From: Trematomus loennbergii
Lineage: Eukaryota > Chordata > Actinopteri > Perciformes > Nototheniidae
Direction of reading: 5' to 3'
Assembly: GCA_012861695.1 (NCBI GenBank)
Contig: JAAOOA010000060.1
Coordinates: 7,480,454 to 7,544,453 of the forward strand
Length of the DNA: 64,000 nucleotides
Part shown: one piece after another, positions 36,688 to 48,569 of the stretch
How positions within the stretch are numbered: position 1 is the first letter of the stretch
Layout: the number at the start of each line of letters is the position of its first letter
Program-made: the position numbers and the translations under genes
Notes under the pieces: generated by a model
Told to the model about the DNA's origin: nothing
Databases searched by the model: none
What the model saw: only the letters and a program-made list of their open reading frames with translations

Positions 36688-37397
36688 TATAGAGCGGTGC
36701 AGGGAGGACGTATTTACCCTGAAGTAAGCTGCTGACAAAAAAGCAACGGGATTTCTCTCCATAGGATTTAGGAAAAGAGCTGTAAATAAGGTCTGTGGAA
36801 AACGAACCTGTTTGATAAATGCACGTTTTGTTCAGCCGGATAATCTCCACATGTCTACCCTACTTTTATAATCTTCGAATCATAAATCTAATCGCCAGAA
36901 GCTACATGCTAACGTGATGCTATAAAGGAGCTACAGCCGAGTCCAGCAGCACGACTTCAACGTCACGCCGACTTCAGATCCATATTCAAACACACAGATT
37001 CTAAATGGTACGAGTTGAAGCGTTTGTTTGAACAGTTTGCATGAGGCAGGGACTTGCTTTCAAGCAGAACAGGGCAAACTAACTTAGAGGAGTGTTTACG
37101 TGTTCGGCGTAATGACGTACAACGGCCTCCACGACTTCTGTAGTCCTATTCAGCCACTTGGTAACAACCATCGTTTTTCAGACACGTTAACTCTTCAGAA
37201 ATCACCAGTGGGGTCACTGCTGATGGATTTAATACAAACGTGATCCGTCTCTTCAATGTGTCTCAACCACAGACCTTATTTCTAGCTATTTTCAAAATCC
37301 TATGGAGAGATCCCATTGGCTCTGAGACGAGGGAACAGGAAGTGGAGAAATGCTGACTCACTTCCTGGTTTTAGGACGCGTCACTGCACCGCTCTAT
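36688..37397 (+). mobile_element. Long-TIR element, copy 1 (710 bp)
   Basis: Ends TATAGAGCGGTGCAGGGAGG and, inverted, CACCGCTCTAT. The inverted ends extend inward through TAAATAAGGTCTGTGG and TCCATAGGATTT on both sides. Non-coding. It matches 53243-53949 over most of its length, but the block 37086-37276 is inverted there. Confidence 0.75.
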
Positions 37398-38284
37398 GTG
37401 AAGGTCATCCTGTTGTGACGGCTGAAATACAGAAATATCAAAACCCCAGAATATGTTCGAGGTGGTTTAAGGACAGGGTTGCCATAACATATTTAACATA
37501 TTTAACATATCTCCAGGTAAAATCATTCAAGCGGAATAATTGATGTTTTGGCTGCATGCTGTAAACACAACTTTGATGTTTTAGTCATGAAGAGGATGGC
37601 TCCGGCTCTTCATCATCTAAATGTTCCACTATGTTCACCAGATAGTCACTAACAATGACTCCCTGCTGTGAGACGTTTAGAGCACAGTGCATGTATCAGA
37701 CTGGCAAAAACACACACTGCTGTCAACAACTGCAAGAAGTGAGTTTAAATGTGGGCCTTAAAACCAAAACAATGTGCTGAAAGACGCTACAACGCGCCCT
37801 ATAGCTCAGTGGAATGGCAGAGTTGGAAATATTTCTCCTGCTGTTTGGCAATAATAATGACTCCTTAGAGTAAGAAATTATTAAAAATGTGTACTTGCAA
37901 ACCCTAAAACCAAAACAATGAGCTGATAGACGCTAAAACGCTCCAAAGAGCAGAGTAGAACTCTACAGTTGGTGATTTTTCACTTCTTTCACACATTTAT
38001 TTATAACTATATCAAAATATCAATGATTGAAGCTTTAGTTTTCATTATTTCCCCCACACTACATCTGTCATTTTAGAGTCCAAATCTCCAGATATTATTG
38101 TATGAAATGAAAACTCCCAAATCTGTATCCTACACTATCTGGAATGAAACTTTTATGAGATTATGAATTCCTGTCTCGAGTTTCACAGAATTTCGACTAT
38201 CAGAACAACCAGTGGACACTCTGCATGCTAGACCAATCCTTCAATTGGGATTTTAGCATCGTGGTGAGGGTCAATGCAACTTTG
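37398..38284. other. Intronic sequence with a short repeated motif
   Basis: AAAACCAAAACAATG recurs at 37758 and 37908, each followed by AGCTGAWAGACGCTA-like text, suggesting an old duplicated element. No gene. Confidence 0.35.
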
Positions 38285-38905
38285 GAGATTACCGAAGGTG
38301 GATATACTGTAGATTTTAAGTAAACAACTTGGGTAATGACCACATGCTGCATTTGAAATGACGTTAAAGAGGTCGGAGGGTATCTACCAATCAGAGAGTT
38401 CTTGGTTTGATCCCCAGAGGAAGTGTCCTTGATCGAGATACTTAACCCCAATGTCTACGGTACTGAAGCGTATGTAAATCAAAGAGATACGTTAAACCAT
38501 CAGCTAAATGCACATGGTTGGGGATGTAATCCAATGAGACGGCCTTTGAAAGACCAAAGGTGGACATACTGTGGATTCTGATTGAACAACCTCCAAGTTT
38601 ACCAATGGTGGAATAAGTCAAATGGTGGAGCGCCCACATTTTCCAGAGTGCTCGTATCTTCTGTGACTTTTTACCAAGGGTTGAACGGGAGAATCTCAGC
38701 TGAGTGTTGGGTAATGACCACATGTGCATTTTAAATTAGGTCTAAGAGAGTTCTTGGTTCGATCCCCAGAGGAAGTGTTCTTGGGCGAGATACTTAACCT
38801 CAAACTGCTTTCACTGGCATATCTACGGTACTGAAGTGTATGTAAGTCAATTAAAATTAGTTGAAATCAGCAGCTAAATGCACTTGGTTGGGGGTTTTAG
38901 TCCAA
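38285..38905. repeat. Tandem duplication of a SINE-containing block
   Basis: AAAGGTGGACATACTGTGGA-type text, TTGGGTAATGACCACATG, a B-box-like GGTTYGATCCCCAGAGG (38404; 38756) and CAGCTAAATGCAC occur twice in the same order. The two units differ by many substitutions, so the duplication is old. Confidence 0.65.
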
Positions 38906-40132
38906 TCAGATTGCGGATCACTTTTTTTAGAGCCTCCAAGAGCCAATAGAAGACTCCGATTTCCCCTCTTAGGTCCCACCTCCGTTTGGTACTTTACTGG
39001 TTGTTTGGTCGACCATTCAACTACTTTTTAGAAGTACTTGGTGGCTCAAATTAAGAAGTGGTGAATGTTCTCCCTCTTTGTATACCGCTGCTACTAACCA
39101 GAGAAAGTATGGATGTCCCTCTGTCCATCCTGACCTCGTTAAGCTTTGCAATATCTCAGAGAATAACTAAAATGGCTCTTATTTCAGATATATGTCCGTT
39201 TGAGGAACTTTTTCCGGAGAATCCAGTAATCAGTGTTTGTAGACCGTTTGAAGAGTTTGTGAAGAGTGGAAGACCTCATTTGTTCTGGAAAACATTTGAA
39301 AGCATTATTTGTATGCAAAACAGAACAAATAACAACATTTCTTAAAGAATTAACTCTAAAAGTTCTTTCCACCGGTCATTTTGTCAGAGAAGAATATTCA
39401 AACAAGTTGTAGGACGTGTGATTTTACTCCGACGTGACCTCATCTGTCCTGCCATCGCTAACCCAATCCCACCTGGATTAGGAAAAGGGAAACAGTGCTG
39501 GCTCAGCTGTGCGCGTGTGGAAGAGGAAATAATTTCTGCGACACAAGTCATTTATTTGAATGCTAAACCTTCAGCGGGATCAGTGGATGTGATTTATTCA
39601 TCATGCTCGGATATAATTTGGCTCTCAGTCTTGGAGGAAAGGTTTTTCTAGCTCGTTGCTCCCAGAAGTGTCTCAGCATCTGTCACTAACTCGCATGCCA
39701 AGGTGATGAAATATTGATTAAAAGTGATGCGAGTAAACGAGATGAGATTATTGTTTACTTGTTATGTTACATCTCGGCTGGTTCGTCTCCCTGCAGACAC
39801 TCGGAGACAAGAACTCAATCCCGATGGCTTCTCGTTGTAGACAAAACTTTAAATACCGGTTTTACTTTTCACAACTCATTTGGTTTTAGAAGGAGATCCA
39901 ATCAAGGCTGAAGGATTTAGAAAGAAATGAAGAATTGACAGATGTTGCACTTGATATTATTGGTGATATTCGTAGAAATTACAATTTTTAGACCTGCATT
40001 AATTATAAATACATTTTTTATTTTATGATTATTGTGGTTTTTTATCAGAATTATCTTTTTATAATCTTTTTTTAAATATTTTATTTTTACCATATTTATT
40101 CACCTGTTCGCCTATTTTGCTTCTATTTTAGC
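38906..40132. other. Intronic sequence, no gene supported
   Basis: Open frames at 39058-39345 and 39714-39911 have no recognisable domain or splice support. Confidence 0.35.
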
Positions 40133-40320
40133 ACCTTTACAAGTGCCCAAAGCGCTTTACATTACACATGTAATACATCAATACTGTGGAGTGGACAATC
40201 CCCACGGGAGTGATTTAGTGTGAAGTGTTTTGCCCAAGGACACAACAACAGTGGCGGTAAAGGCGGGATTGAACCAGTGCTCCTGATCTGATGATCAACG
40301 CACTGCGCACAGCCGTCCTC
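40133..40320 (-). mobile_element. SINE fragment, reverse orientation
   Basis: AAGCGCTTTACATTACACAT and GGACAATCCCCACGGGAG, followed by GGGATTGAACCAG (reverse B box), match the SINE type at 30998 and 51371 in diverged form. It ends about 350 bp before the ZMAT4 exon. Confidence 0.65.
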
Positions 40321-40666
40321 AATGTTATTATTATTATTATATCATCTCTAAATCTGGTCCACCTCCTCTTTTATTTTTTTTAAAGCTACTGACCCAGAAT
40401 CAGCTCTTTAGTAACAGGGCTGAAACAGAGGGATATGAGGGATGTCTAAAATGCATTATCTGTTTGGTATTTTGAGCAAAACACATCATAAACATGTTTT
40501 TTATATGTTTTTATATATCGGAGACCCATGATATATGCCTAAAAATAGCATGAACCTTTAAATAACACAACTTTGGTTTAAGCTGTTGTATTTTCTAACT
40601 TGTCAGCGTCTCCACGTCCTCGTCCTCCAGCTCAGTAACCATGTCTCCGTCTCTCTCTCTCTCCAG

Positions 40667-40768
40667 ATGAAGTCAACAGAAGTGGATCACGGTCTTTTCA
40701 CGGACAGTTACTGCAAAGTGTGCAGCGCTCAGCTCATCTCCGAGTCCCAGAGGGTGGCCCATTATGAG
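40667..40768 (+). CDS. zmat4: Coding exon of ZMAT4-like zinc finger protein (first 34 codons)
   Basis: The exon reads [11 protein letters not shown], then [15 protein letters not shown], then SQRVAHYE. From memory this closely matches the N-terminus of vertebrate ZMAT4, a nuclear protein with four matrin/U1-type C2H2 fingers thought to bind nucleic acid. Cys16, Cys19 and His32 of finger 1 are present; the last histidine must come from the next exon. A pyrimidine-rich tract ending in CAG stands directly before the ATG, and TTCTAAC near 40592 could be the branch point. GAG|GTGAGG is a good 5' splice site, phase 0, which agrees with finger 1 being interrupted after His-Tyr-Glu. No second ZMAT4 exon was found before 64000, as expected for a gene with very long introns. 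Whether this is a fish a or b paralogue cannot be decided from one exon. Confidence 0.86.
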
Positions 40769-40825
40769 GTGAGGACCCCAAACATCACCTCACATGACTC
40801 CATTCAATTACAAATGTATTTATAC

Positions 40826-41310
40826 AGCCAGTCCAAACTTTTTTCACCGAGGGCCAGATACAGAAAAATATACGAAGGGCTGGGCCGCTCACTCGAGGTT
40901 TATAGCCTCATAAGTTCAGTTATAAGTTAGAAAAATCTATCAAATGTAGGCAAATGATGGTTGATATTGATGAACAAAACTCACAGCTCTCCGTAGGGTT
41001 TCATTTATCTTGTTAGCAGCTAATTCCTTAAAACAGAAGCCTCAGATTGATGATAATAAGAGGAAATATGAAGGGTATATTTCAAGGTTGTTATGTAACT
41101 AACTTATAGGACTTTTTTCTTATCAACTAAGATTTGTTAGAACATGTTGTCAACTTTAATTTACTGAATTTATTTGAAAAGTGGGCTTATTAACACATGA
41201 ATACTGTGTTATATATCTGAACATAATATGTAAGAAGTACAATAGCATATGTTTAATTTGTGAGCCATGTTTCATTATTTTTAATTTGCTGAGGGCCGAT
41301 TCAGAGGGCT
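40826..41310. mobile_element. Dispersed element just downstream of the ZMAT4 exon
   Basis: Starts near CAAACTTTTTTCACCGAGGG and GGGCTGGGCCGCTCAC; ends near AATTTGCTGAGGGCCGATTC. These are texts of a common fish repeat whose ends carry GGGCC motifs in inverted order. It lies only about 60 bp from the splice donor. Confidence 0.5.
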
Positions 41311-41400
41311 TCAAAAATACACAGACATATCTGAGAATATAGTCAAATGACAATTCACTCGCTCTCTTTGTCTCCATGGAAACGTTTAGGGTCATGTTGG

Positions 41401-41401
<1 letters not shown>

Positions 41402-41440
<39 letters not shown>

Positions 41441-41447
41441 CCCCCCC
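41402..41447. repeat. (CA)n followed by poly-C
   Basis: About 18 CA units, then ten C. Confidence 0.95.
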
Positions 41448-42451
41448 AGAGACACTCAGATGGAGTTTACACCTGAGCCCCAGCTGACAGACGCTCAGTG
41501 AACTCACCTGGGAACACATGTGTCTCCTAAACCCTCAGCACAGAGCTAATGGAAGTTTAATGGAATAATGGCAGGAGAAATGTAATCTTAAAGCATATAA
41601 AACATACCTGGTGTGCATGAAGGATTTTGAAGGTGCACGGCTTTTCAACAGCATCAAATCATTGGCTTATTGTTTTGGATTCATCACAGTAAACAAGTGA
41701 TTTCTATAATTTGGTACCATGCTCTCATATCTCGATCATATCGCAAAAAGGCTGCTAAAAACATGACAGCTAGTCCTGCAGTGTGCAGCTGTTGGAAGAG
41801 ATCTGGGCCAGTTGAAGAGTCAAGACCTCCTTCTCAACACTTTCACTTGTTCACTATAATAACAGGTTCAGAAGACGTGGCTGGAGGCACACAGAGTACG
41901 ATGCAGAATAACTTAAAAGACAGAAAACTAAGTCAGAGCAGACCCCGGGATAATACCGCTAACTAACATTGTTTTAGCAATAGCTAAAGCCTCCTTGTTC
42001 CTTATTGGTTGACCATTATTTTTAGCTGTGATCATCTCATTCTGTCAAAACCAGGTGCTGTTTTGTAGAAATGTTGAACGAATTTGGTGTGAAGTGAGTT
42101 AGAATAGAAGCTGCGCATTGACCCCCGGGACGAAAGTAAGACAATGTCAGCTTGAATAAGTGTATTATAGTTGTTTTTACTCAAAGTCTCTGACATTGTC
42201 CTACCTGTTTAAGTAACTGCAAGCACATTTTGTCATTGATGTTAGCCAGACTTTGTGGAGCCACCAAAGTACACTTTATCGTCTCGATGTGTAGGAACTT
42301 CATAAGTGTGTCTCTTGAGTCTCTGTGCTTCCTGCAGGCGGTTCTATTTCTATTTAAAGCTGTGAAACAGGAGATCCTGCTTTGTTCCTCGTTGCAGGAG
42401 ACAGGAAGTGGCTGCCCCCGTCCAAATCAAATATTCATTTTGTTATTGTGT
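41448..42451. other. Intronic sequence, no gene supported
   Basis: Open frame 41670-41966 has no recognisable feature. Confidence 0.35.
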
Positions 42452-43208
42452 GCTGAACGCTGAACGCTGAACGCTGAACGCTGAACTCTGAACGCTGAAC
42501 GCTGAACGCTGAACGCTGAACTCTGAACGCTGAACGCTGAACGCTGAACGCTGAACTCTGAACGCTGAACGCTGAACGCTGAACGCTGAACGCTGAACGA
42601 TGAACTCTGAACGCTGAACGCTGAATGCTGAACTCTGAACGCTGAACGCTGAACTCTGAACGCTGAACGCTGAACTCTGAACGCTGAACGCTGAACGCTG
42701 AACGCTGAACGCTGAACGCTGAACGCTGAACGCTGAACTCTGAACGCTGAACTCTGAACGCTGAACGCTGAACGCTGAACTCTGAACGCTGAACTCTGAA
42801 CGCTGAACGCTGAATGATGAACTCTGAACGCTGAACGCTGAACGCTGAACTCTGAACGCTGAACGCTGAACGCTGAACTCTGAACGCTGAACGCTGAACG
42901 CTGAACGCTGAACGCTGAACGCTGAACTCTGAACGCTGAACTCTGAACGCTGAACGCTGAACGCTGAACTCTGAACGCTGAACTCTGAACGCTGAACGCT
43001 GAATGCTGAACTCTGAACTCTGAACGCTGAACGCTGAACGCTGAATGCTGAATGCTGATCGCTGAACTCTGAACGCTGAACGCTGAACTCTGAACGCTGA
43101 ACGCTGAACTCTGAACGCTGAACGCTGAACTCTGAACGCTGAACGCTGAACTCTGAACTCTGAACGCTGAACGCTGAACGCTGAACGCTGAACGCTGAAC
43201 GCTGAATG
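42452..43208. repeat. GCTGAAC heptamer array, about 108 copies
   Basis: Units GCTGAAC with CTCTGAA, ATGCTGA and GATGAA variants. Since 7 is not a multiple of 3 and the unit has no stop on the minus strand, all three minus frames are open (259-312 codons), each giving the 7-residue period SAFSVQR. Confidence 0.97.
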
Positions 43209-43774
43209 CGGCACTTGGCCCGTCGCCTGCTGGAGAAACTTTGGATCCTCTTTCTGCTCGGTTCTGCTCTGATGCTTCCTGATATGTTTGGGTCACGCTG
43301 ACGAACAGAACACACACAAGGGAATACAATAACTTCTCTTTAAGATACAGGAAGTTCTTTTGCACTTAGGAGGAGGACGGTGTTCCAGTTTAATTTGCAA
43401 TGGTTGTCCTACAGAAAAGCTGATAAGTGAAGAAAAGATGGGATGACGGCATTAGAGAGCGAAACACAAGGCACTGAGGATCTAGTCTACGGCTAAACCA
43501 CCGTACCGTGGCGTTCTCGATGTTAAAGAATGATGCATAAATGGGAGAGAAGGAGAAATTAATGCTCTGGAGATAAATAGGTGTCTGCGTGGTGTAACCA
43601 AAAAAGAAAATCATTAAGAATAAGTGACTGCTAATCTTGAAAAGATACAAAACTAGTGTTAACATTTGAAAGTGAATTCATCTTCAGTAACAACAGAACC
43701 AGACTGTGACATATTGTTTTAGTGATCAAGGTATTTTCTGGATTGTCGAACAGTGTCTGAAACCCAAAATAATA
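43209..43774. other. Intronic sequence, no gene seen
   Basis: No exon-like or transposon-like structure recognised. Confidence 0.35.
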
Positions 43775-43870
43775 ACATAAGATGTACTTTATTGATCCTA
43801 AATTGGGAATGTTTGCGTTGCAGCAGCATAAACAAACAAGGCATTGCACATAAGTAGAAATTAAAAAAAG
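43775..43870 (-). mobile_element. Non-LTR-type tail fragment
   Basis: AAGATGTACTTTATTGATCC, TAAATTGGGAATG, then GCAGCAGCATAAACAAAC: same tail type as at 8440 and 11756. Confidence 0.45.
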
Positions 43871-44089
43871 TAGAAATGAACAATTCTTAAATGTAACCAT
43901 CTCAAAATAGAAATAAACCGCTTTAAAAAGTAGGAAATTATACAAGTTGACCTTCATCAAACAGCATATTTTAGGGGCTGCATATATTACTTTCTGCAAC
44001 TCTGTGAAAAGACCAGTTTAGGTTTGACTGTAAACCCAACCATCAATTGAGAACATGCTCAGTGTTGATATCTGCCCACTTAATGTTCT

Positions 44090-44423
44090 GTAAAATCCCC
44101 TCCATGAAGCACCAAGCGCAGCACAGCAGGGGGTCGGGGGTCACGGTTTGGTAGTATGGGACCCAAAAGCTGTCCAAACAGGGAGGCTGGGGATGCAAAT
44201 AAATAAAAAGACAAGGTGGAACAAAAGGGAAAGTAACAAACAAAACAAACTGGGAACACAGGAGGGCAGCCATCAGAACAAAGCCCACGAAGAAACTACG
44301 ACGAATGGACAAGGAAGGGAAGGGAAGACTAAATACACAATAATCACAAGACAAGGCACAGCTGGAGAGGGACACACAATCAGACAATCAGAGAGGAGGG
44401 AAAACACAGAGACATGAGAGGAG
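44090..44423 (-). mobile_element. Dispersed fish repeat, reverse orientation
   Basis: GGTCACGGTTTGGTAGTATG, GGACCCAAAAGC and CACAGCTGGAGAGGGACAC in this order resemble a common fish repeat on the minus strand, possibly related to 10641-11060. Confidence 0.45.
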
Positions 44424-44814
44424 GGGTGTTTCTCAATGTCGAGTAAAGCTGCTTCAGAGCCACTATTTCAAGCATACTACGTCATCGAGTGCCGCCGAAG
44501 TACTGTTCCAATCTCCAGCATACTTGGAAATCTACCGAGCCCGGTGTACTCCGTTTGGAGAAATTTCGAGGCTGCACATGAGTAGACTCCGCGGTCTTAA
44601 AATCCCCACAATGCTTTGCGCACGGACCAATTTCCCCAAATCTGTGGCGGAAGATGTAAGGGGGGGCCTCTCATATGACGCACACCTGCACACTTGCTAG
44701 CCTGTTCACTCTTCGTTTTCCGAATGCGAGGAAGTATTCTTGACTCGCTTCTGAAGCAAGATGCTCGGCAGACATGTGCTACCAAGCAAGCGTACTTGCG
44801 ATTGAGAAACACCC
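44424..44814. mobile_element. MITE with GGGTGTTTCTCAAT inverted ends, 391 bp
   Basis: Left GGGTGTTTCTCAATGTCGAG; right GCGATTGAGAAACACCC, inverted. Internal text includes CCCACAATGCTTTGCGC. No coding capacity. It abuts the preceding repeat, and I see no clear target duplication. Confidence 0.7.
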
Positions 44815-45159
44815 AGGGGGTCAACACCTTTCAAAGTAAAACAGGAAACAGACGGATTGACTATTCCAAAATATGAAATATAGGGTCCAGTTCACCTCCT
44901 GGACATTTCTGAGGTGCTCTGAACCCCAACAGCTCTGAGAAACCTGGCAGCAAACGACAGAAAAGCATGCTGACCTCATGTTAATGGGTTTTTGGTACTT
45001 TGTATATCTCCTTTGGCATTACTAAAGAGAGGAAGGGGTTTTATAAGAATAGGAGGGGATTGACATGCAGACAGGGGAAGACTTTGAGGTTTGGGATCAG
45101 GTATGAAACTAGATTGTTGGAAGTGTACTGAAGCCTTTGGTAGAAAGCCTGGTCCTCTT

Positions 45160-45905
45160 GAGTAAACATGCTGGTATAACCTCCACTCTGTACTGCTCAG
45201 TCTGAGGCCTTTGGGAAGCTCTCCACGTGGAGTGATCAGAAACTTTACACCAGCTAGCAAAGGCTCAACATATCTGGACATAGTTTGTTTTCCAAGCTAT
45301 AAAAATGTGTTTCAATGGATGAATATAGAAACAGTAGTACTGAGCTGTCGTTATATCTGGATGAGGGTAAAAAGAGGCATCTTCCTTTAGAAAATAGGGA
45401 CGGTTAAATCAAACGGTGATGATTTCAAAGGCTTCATTCTTCATCCCCTCATCTTCATCTTTCCTCCCACTAACACACTGAACTCTGAGTAATTGGTTCT
45501 TATTATTGGTTCGCCTGGAGTAAATGCTGGTATATTCTCAACTCTGTAGTGCACAGTCAGGATATACACACCATCATATACTGACTTTCTGAGGCCTTTG
45601 GGAAGCTTTCCACATGGAGTGATCAGAAACGTTACACCAGCTAGCTTGTAGCACTAAAAGTGGTGACAAAGGCTCAACATATCTGGACATAGTTTGTTTT
45701 CCAAGCTATAAACATGTGTTTTATTGGATGAAGATAGAAACAGTAGTACTGAGCAGTCGTTATATCTGGATGAGGGTAAAAAGAGGCATCTCCTTTTGAA
45801 AAATAGGCACTAAAATGCGGTTAAATCAAACGGTGATGATTTCAAAGGCTTCAGATTCATCCCCCCTTCTTCATCTTTCCTCCCACTAACACACTGAACT
45901 CTGAT
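45160..45905. repeat. Tandem duplication, two units of about 320-380 bp
   Basis: Unit 1 at 45170-45487 and unit 2 at 45527-45905 share AGGCTCAACATATCTGGACA, GTCGTTATATCTGGATGAGG and the end text CACTAACACACTGAACTCTG. Unit 2 carries extra segments near 45560 and 45645. Confidence 0.88.
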
Positions 45906-46254
45906 CCAGTCGATGCCCCTTTGAATCTCTCGCACATTGCCTTTAGTCGAGTTTTAAACTCCACAGTGACGGTGGCTCTGGTGTGACAGTGCAGACAGGG
46001 GAGTAATTGATATTTAAACCTTCTTTTCTGCACATCAAAGCCTCCGCTCTTCTGCAGAGGATCACAGCGTCTCTGGTTCACAGTTCAAACACTCTCCAGG
46101 CTCCTGGTAATTTATGCATTTGTCTCCTTTTTGCATGTGTTCTGCATCGGGGTGAACTTGACAGGCTGTTATTCACAGAGATAATAGAAATGGGAAGTGA
46201 CCTGCGAGCAAAAGTGTGGGAGTTCTCGTGAGTTTGTGCTGGCAGAAGATTAAC

Positions 46255-46339
46255 ATTAGGGGTGGGAATCACCAGGGTCCCCACGATACCATACTATCGC
46301 GATACTTAAGCCACGATATGCTAAGTATTGCGATACGAT
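46255..46339 (+). mobile_element. hAT-like element D, left part (host of a nested element)
   Basis: TAGGGGTGGGAATCACCAGG and GATACCATACTATCGCGATA are the terminal text of a common fish hAT MITE. It resumes after 47101 with GATATATTGCGATATTGCAG. The right end is not identified. Confidence 0.6.
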
Positions 46340-47101
46340 CAGTGGCGAGCTGTGACTTTATACCTAGGCCCTCTGACCCCCACCGCTTCCCTCGAAGAAA
46401 AACAAAAAAAAGAGTTATTACGTCACAGCGTATACTTCAGCGGAAAAACAACGGCCCGGGTGCAAAACGCATCAATGACAGCGACCCTCTACCACACAAA
46501 ACAACACCTGTGAACCCATTTGTGTTCTTTGACATTGAAAAGGATATTGCATTGTGTTTGTTACTTTCGTTGCAGTTGTATGTCTTAAGTGTAATTTGGC
46601 ATGCTTTTATTTTGAAGGCGAGTTTACGCTGTTGACAGGAAGTTGTTGTTGCTATGGAAACAAGAAAAGCTTCACAGCGGGCGGAACTTGTCATAAAGTC
46701 CGCGATAATAAAACCCACCCATTTAGAGGGAGGATATGATTGGTCAATTGTACTGTCATTTGACATTACTCTCTCGTTCAGTTACTATAGCGACCCTCTG
46801 TGAATTCACAGCTGGACCAATCAGCTCCTGGCTTCACCTCGCAGAGACGAGCTTCTTTCATTTAACCCTTCACATTCTAACAGAAACTGAATAGGGAGAT
46901 TCAAAGGATTTATTTCTTTGGAAATGTTCTTTTAAATACAATTAAATCAAGTTATTTTGGTAAAACTAATGAAAAATAGAACTAAAAATATATTAAACAA
47001 ATATATATTAAGAAATATTTTTTTAATGTTTTTAAATATTATTTTGTAGAATATCTTAGGCCCTCAGAGAGAGCCTAGAGGGCCCTGACGGCTCGCCACT
47101 G
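46340..47101. mobile_element. hAT-type element E nested in D, 762 bp
   Basis: Ends CAGTGGCGAGCTGTGACTTT and, inverted, ACGGCTCGCCACTG. A perfect 8-bp target duplication GATACGAT lies at 46332-46339 and 47102-47109. No transposase seen. Its internal block 46512-46680 is homologous to 47205-47380 in the host element. Confidence 0.85.
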
Positions 47102-47460
47102 GATACGATATATTGCGATATTGCAGATCACATGGGTCGTATCCATGTCCGTCTTCCCTTCCTGGTTAAAACACGTATTTGCAATTTGAATAGTTTATGT
47201 AAATAACCCAATTTGTGTTCTTTGAACCTGAAAAGGAGATGGCATTGTTTTGTTACTTTCATTGCAACATGTCTTAACGTCCTGTTTTATATAGACATGC
47301 TTTTATCTTGAAGGTGACTTTGCGCTATTAGCAGGAAGTTACCGTTCCCAAAGCAAAAACTTGACGCAGAAAAAGAACGGAGATAAAGTACAGACATTAA
47401 CGGAGATATCAACATTTAAATATGGCGATATCAAAAGATAAAGTTTACATTTAAGTATTA
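47102..47460 (+). mobile_element. Element D, right part
   Basis: Continues D after the insertion. Contains TTTGTGTTCTTTGAACCTGA and TTATCTTGAAGGTGACTTTG, which parallel TTTGTGTTCTTTGACATTGA and TTATTTTGAAGGCGAGTTTA inside nested element E. Confidence 0.55.
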
Positions 47461-47700
47461 GCAAGAGGCGCAAGGTGAGTGTTAACTGTAATATAAACAT
47501 GTGGTGTGTGTCTTAATTTGTTTATATACTGTATTATAACTTTGCTAACTATTTGCAGTTCACTTGGTGAATGGTATTCTAAAGTAATGCTCATATGGAT
47601 GTAGCATGTATTTGTTGTTTTGTGTCTTTGAAAAAAAAAAAATGCTTGTGTAGCATCAGATATATTTGCCTGTTGCTGAGTGAGGTGGTCACAACACAAC

Positions 47701-48569
47701 GGAGACCAGGGGACACTAAAGAGTGACGCACACAGCTGGGAGACAGGGGACACTAAAGACTGACGCACACAGCTGGGAGACCAGGGGACACTAAAGAGTG
47801 ACGCACACAGCTGGGAGACCAGGGGACACTAAAGAGTGACGCACACAGCTGGGAGACCAGGGGACACTAAAGACTGACGCACACAGCTGGGAGACCAGGG
47901 GACACTAAAGAGTGACGCACACAGCTGGGAGACCAGGGGACACTAAAGAGTGACGCACACAGCTGGGAGACCAGGGGACACTAAAGAGTGACGCACACAG
48001 CTGGGACCAGGGGACACTAAAGAGTGACGCACACAGCTGGGAGACCAGGGGACACTAAAGAGTGACGCACACAGCTGGGAGACTAGGGGACACTAAAGAG
48101 TGACGCACACAGCTGAGAGACAAGGGGATACTAAGAAGTGACGCACACAGCTGGGAGACCAGGGGACACTAAAGAGTGACGCACACAGCTGGAGACCAGG
48201 GGACACTAAAGAGTGACGCACACAGCTGGAGACCAGGGGACACTAAAGAGTGACGCACACAGCTGGGAGACAAGGGGACACTAAAGAGTGACGCACACAG
48301 CTGGGAGACCAGGGGACACTAAAGAGTGACGCACACAGCTGGGAGACCAGGGGACACTAAAGACTGACGCACACAGCTGGGAGACCAGGGGACACTAAAG
48401 AGTGACGCACACAGCTGGGAGACCAGGGGACACTAAAGAGTGACGCACACAGCTGGGAGACCAGGGACACTAAAGAGTGACGCACACAGCTGGGAGACAA
48501 GGGGACACTAAAGAGTGACGCACACAGCTGAGAGACAAGGGGACACTAAAGAGTGACGCACACAGCTGC
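47701..48569. repeat. 38-bp minisatellite, about 23 copies
   Basis: The 38-bp unit contains GGAGACCAGGGGACACTAAA and GAGTGACGCACACAGCTG. Variants are GACAAGG, GACTAGG and AGACTGACG, plus occasional 1-4 base losses. Confidence 0.96.

Noticed and set aside
42452..43208. Telomere-like heptamer
   Set aside because: GCTGAAC/GTTCAGC does not resemble the vertebrate TTAGGG repeat or known variants.
42427..43365. Three overlapping minus-strand frames of 259-312 codons
   Set aside because: Produced by a stop-free heptamer; no domain, start context or splice sites. Kept only as a repeat.
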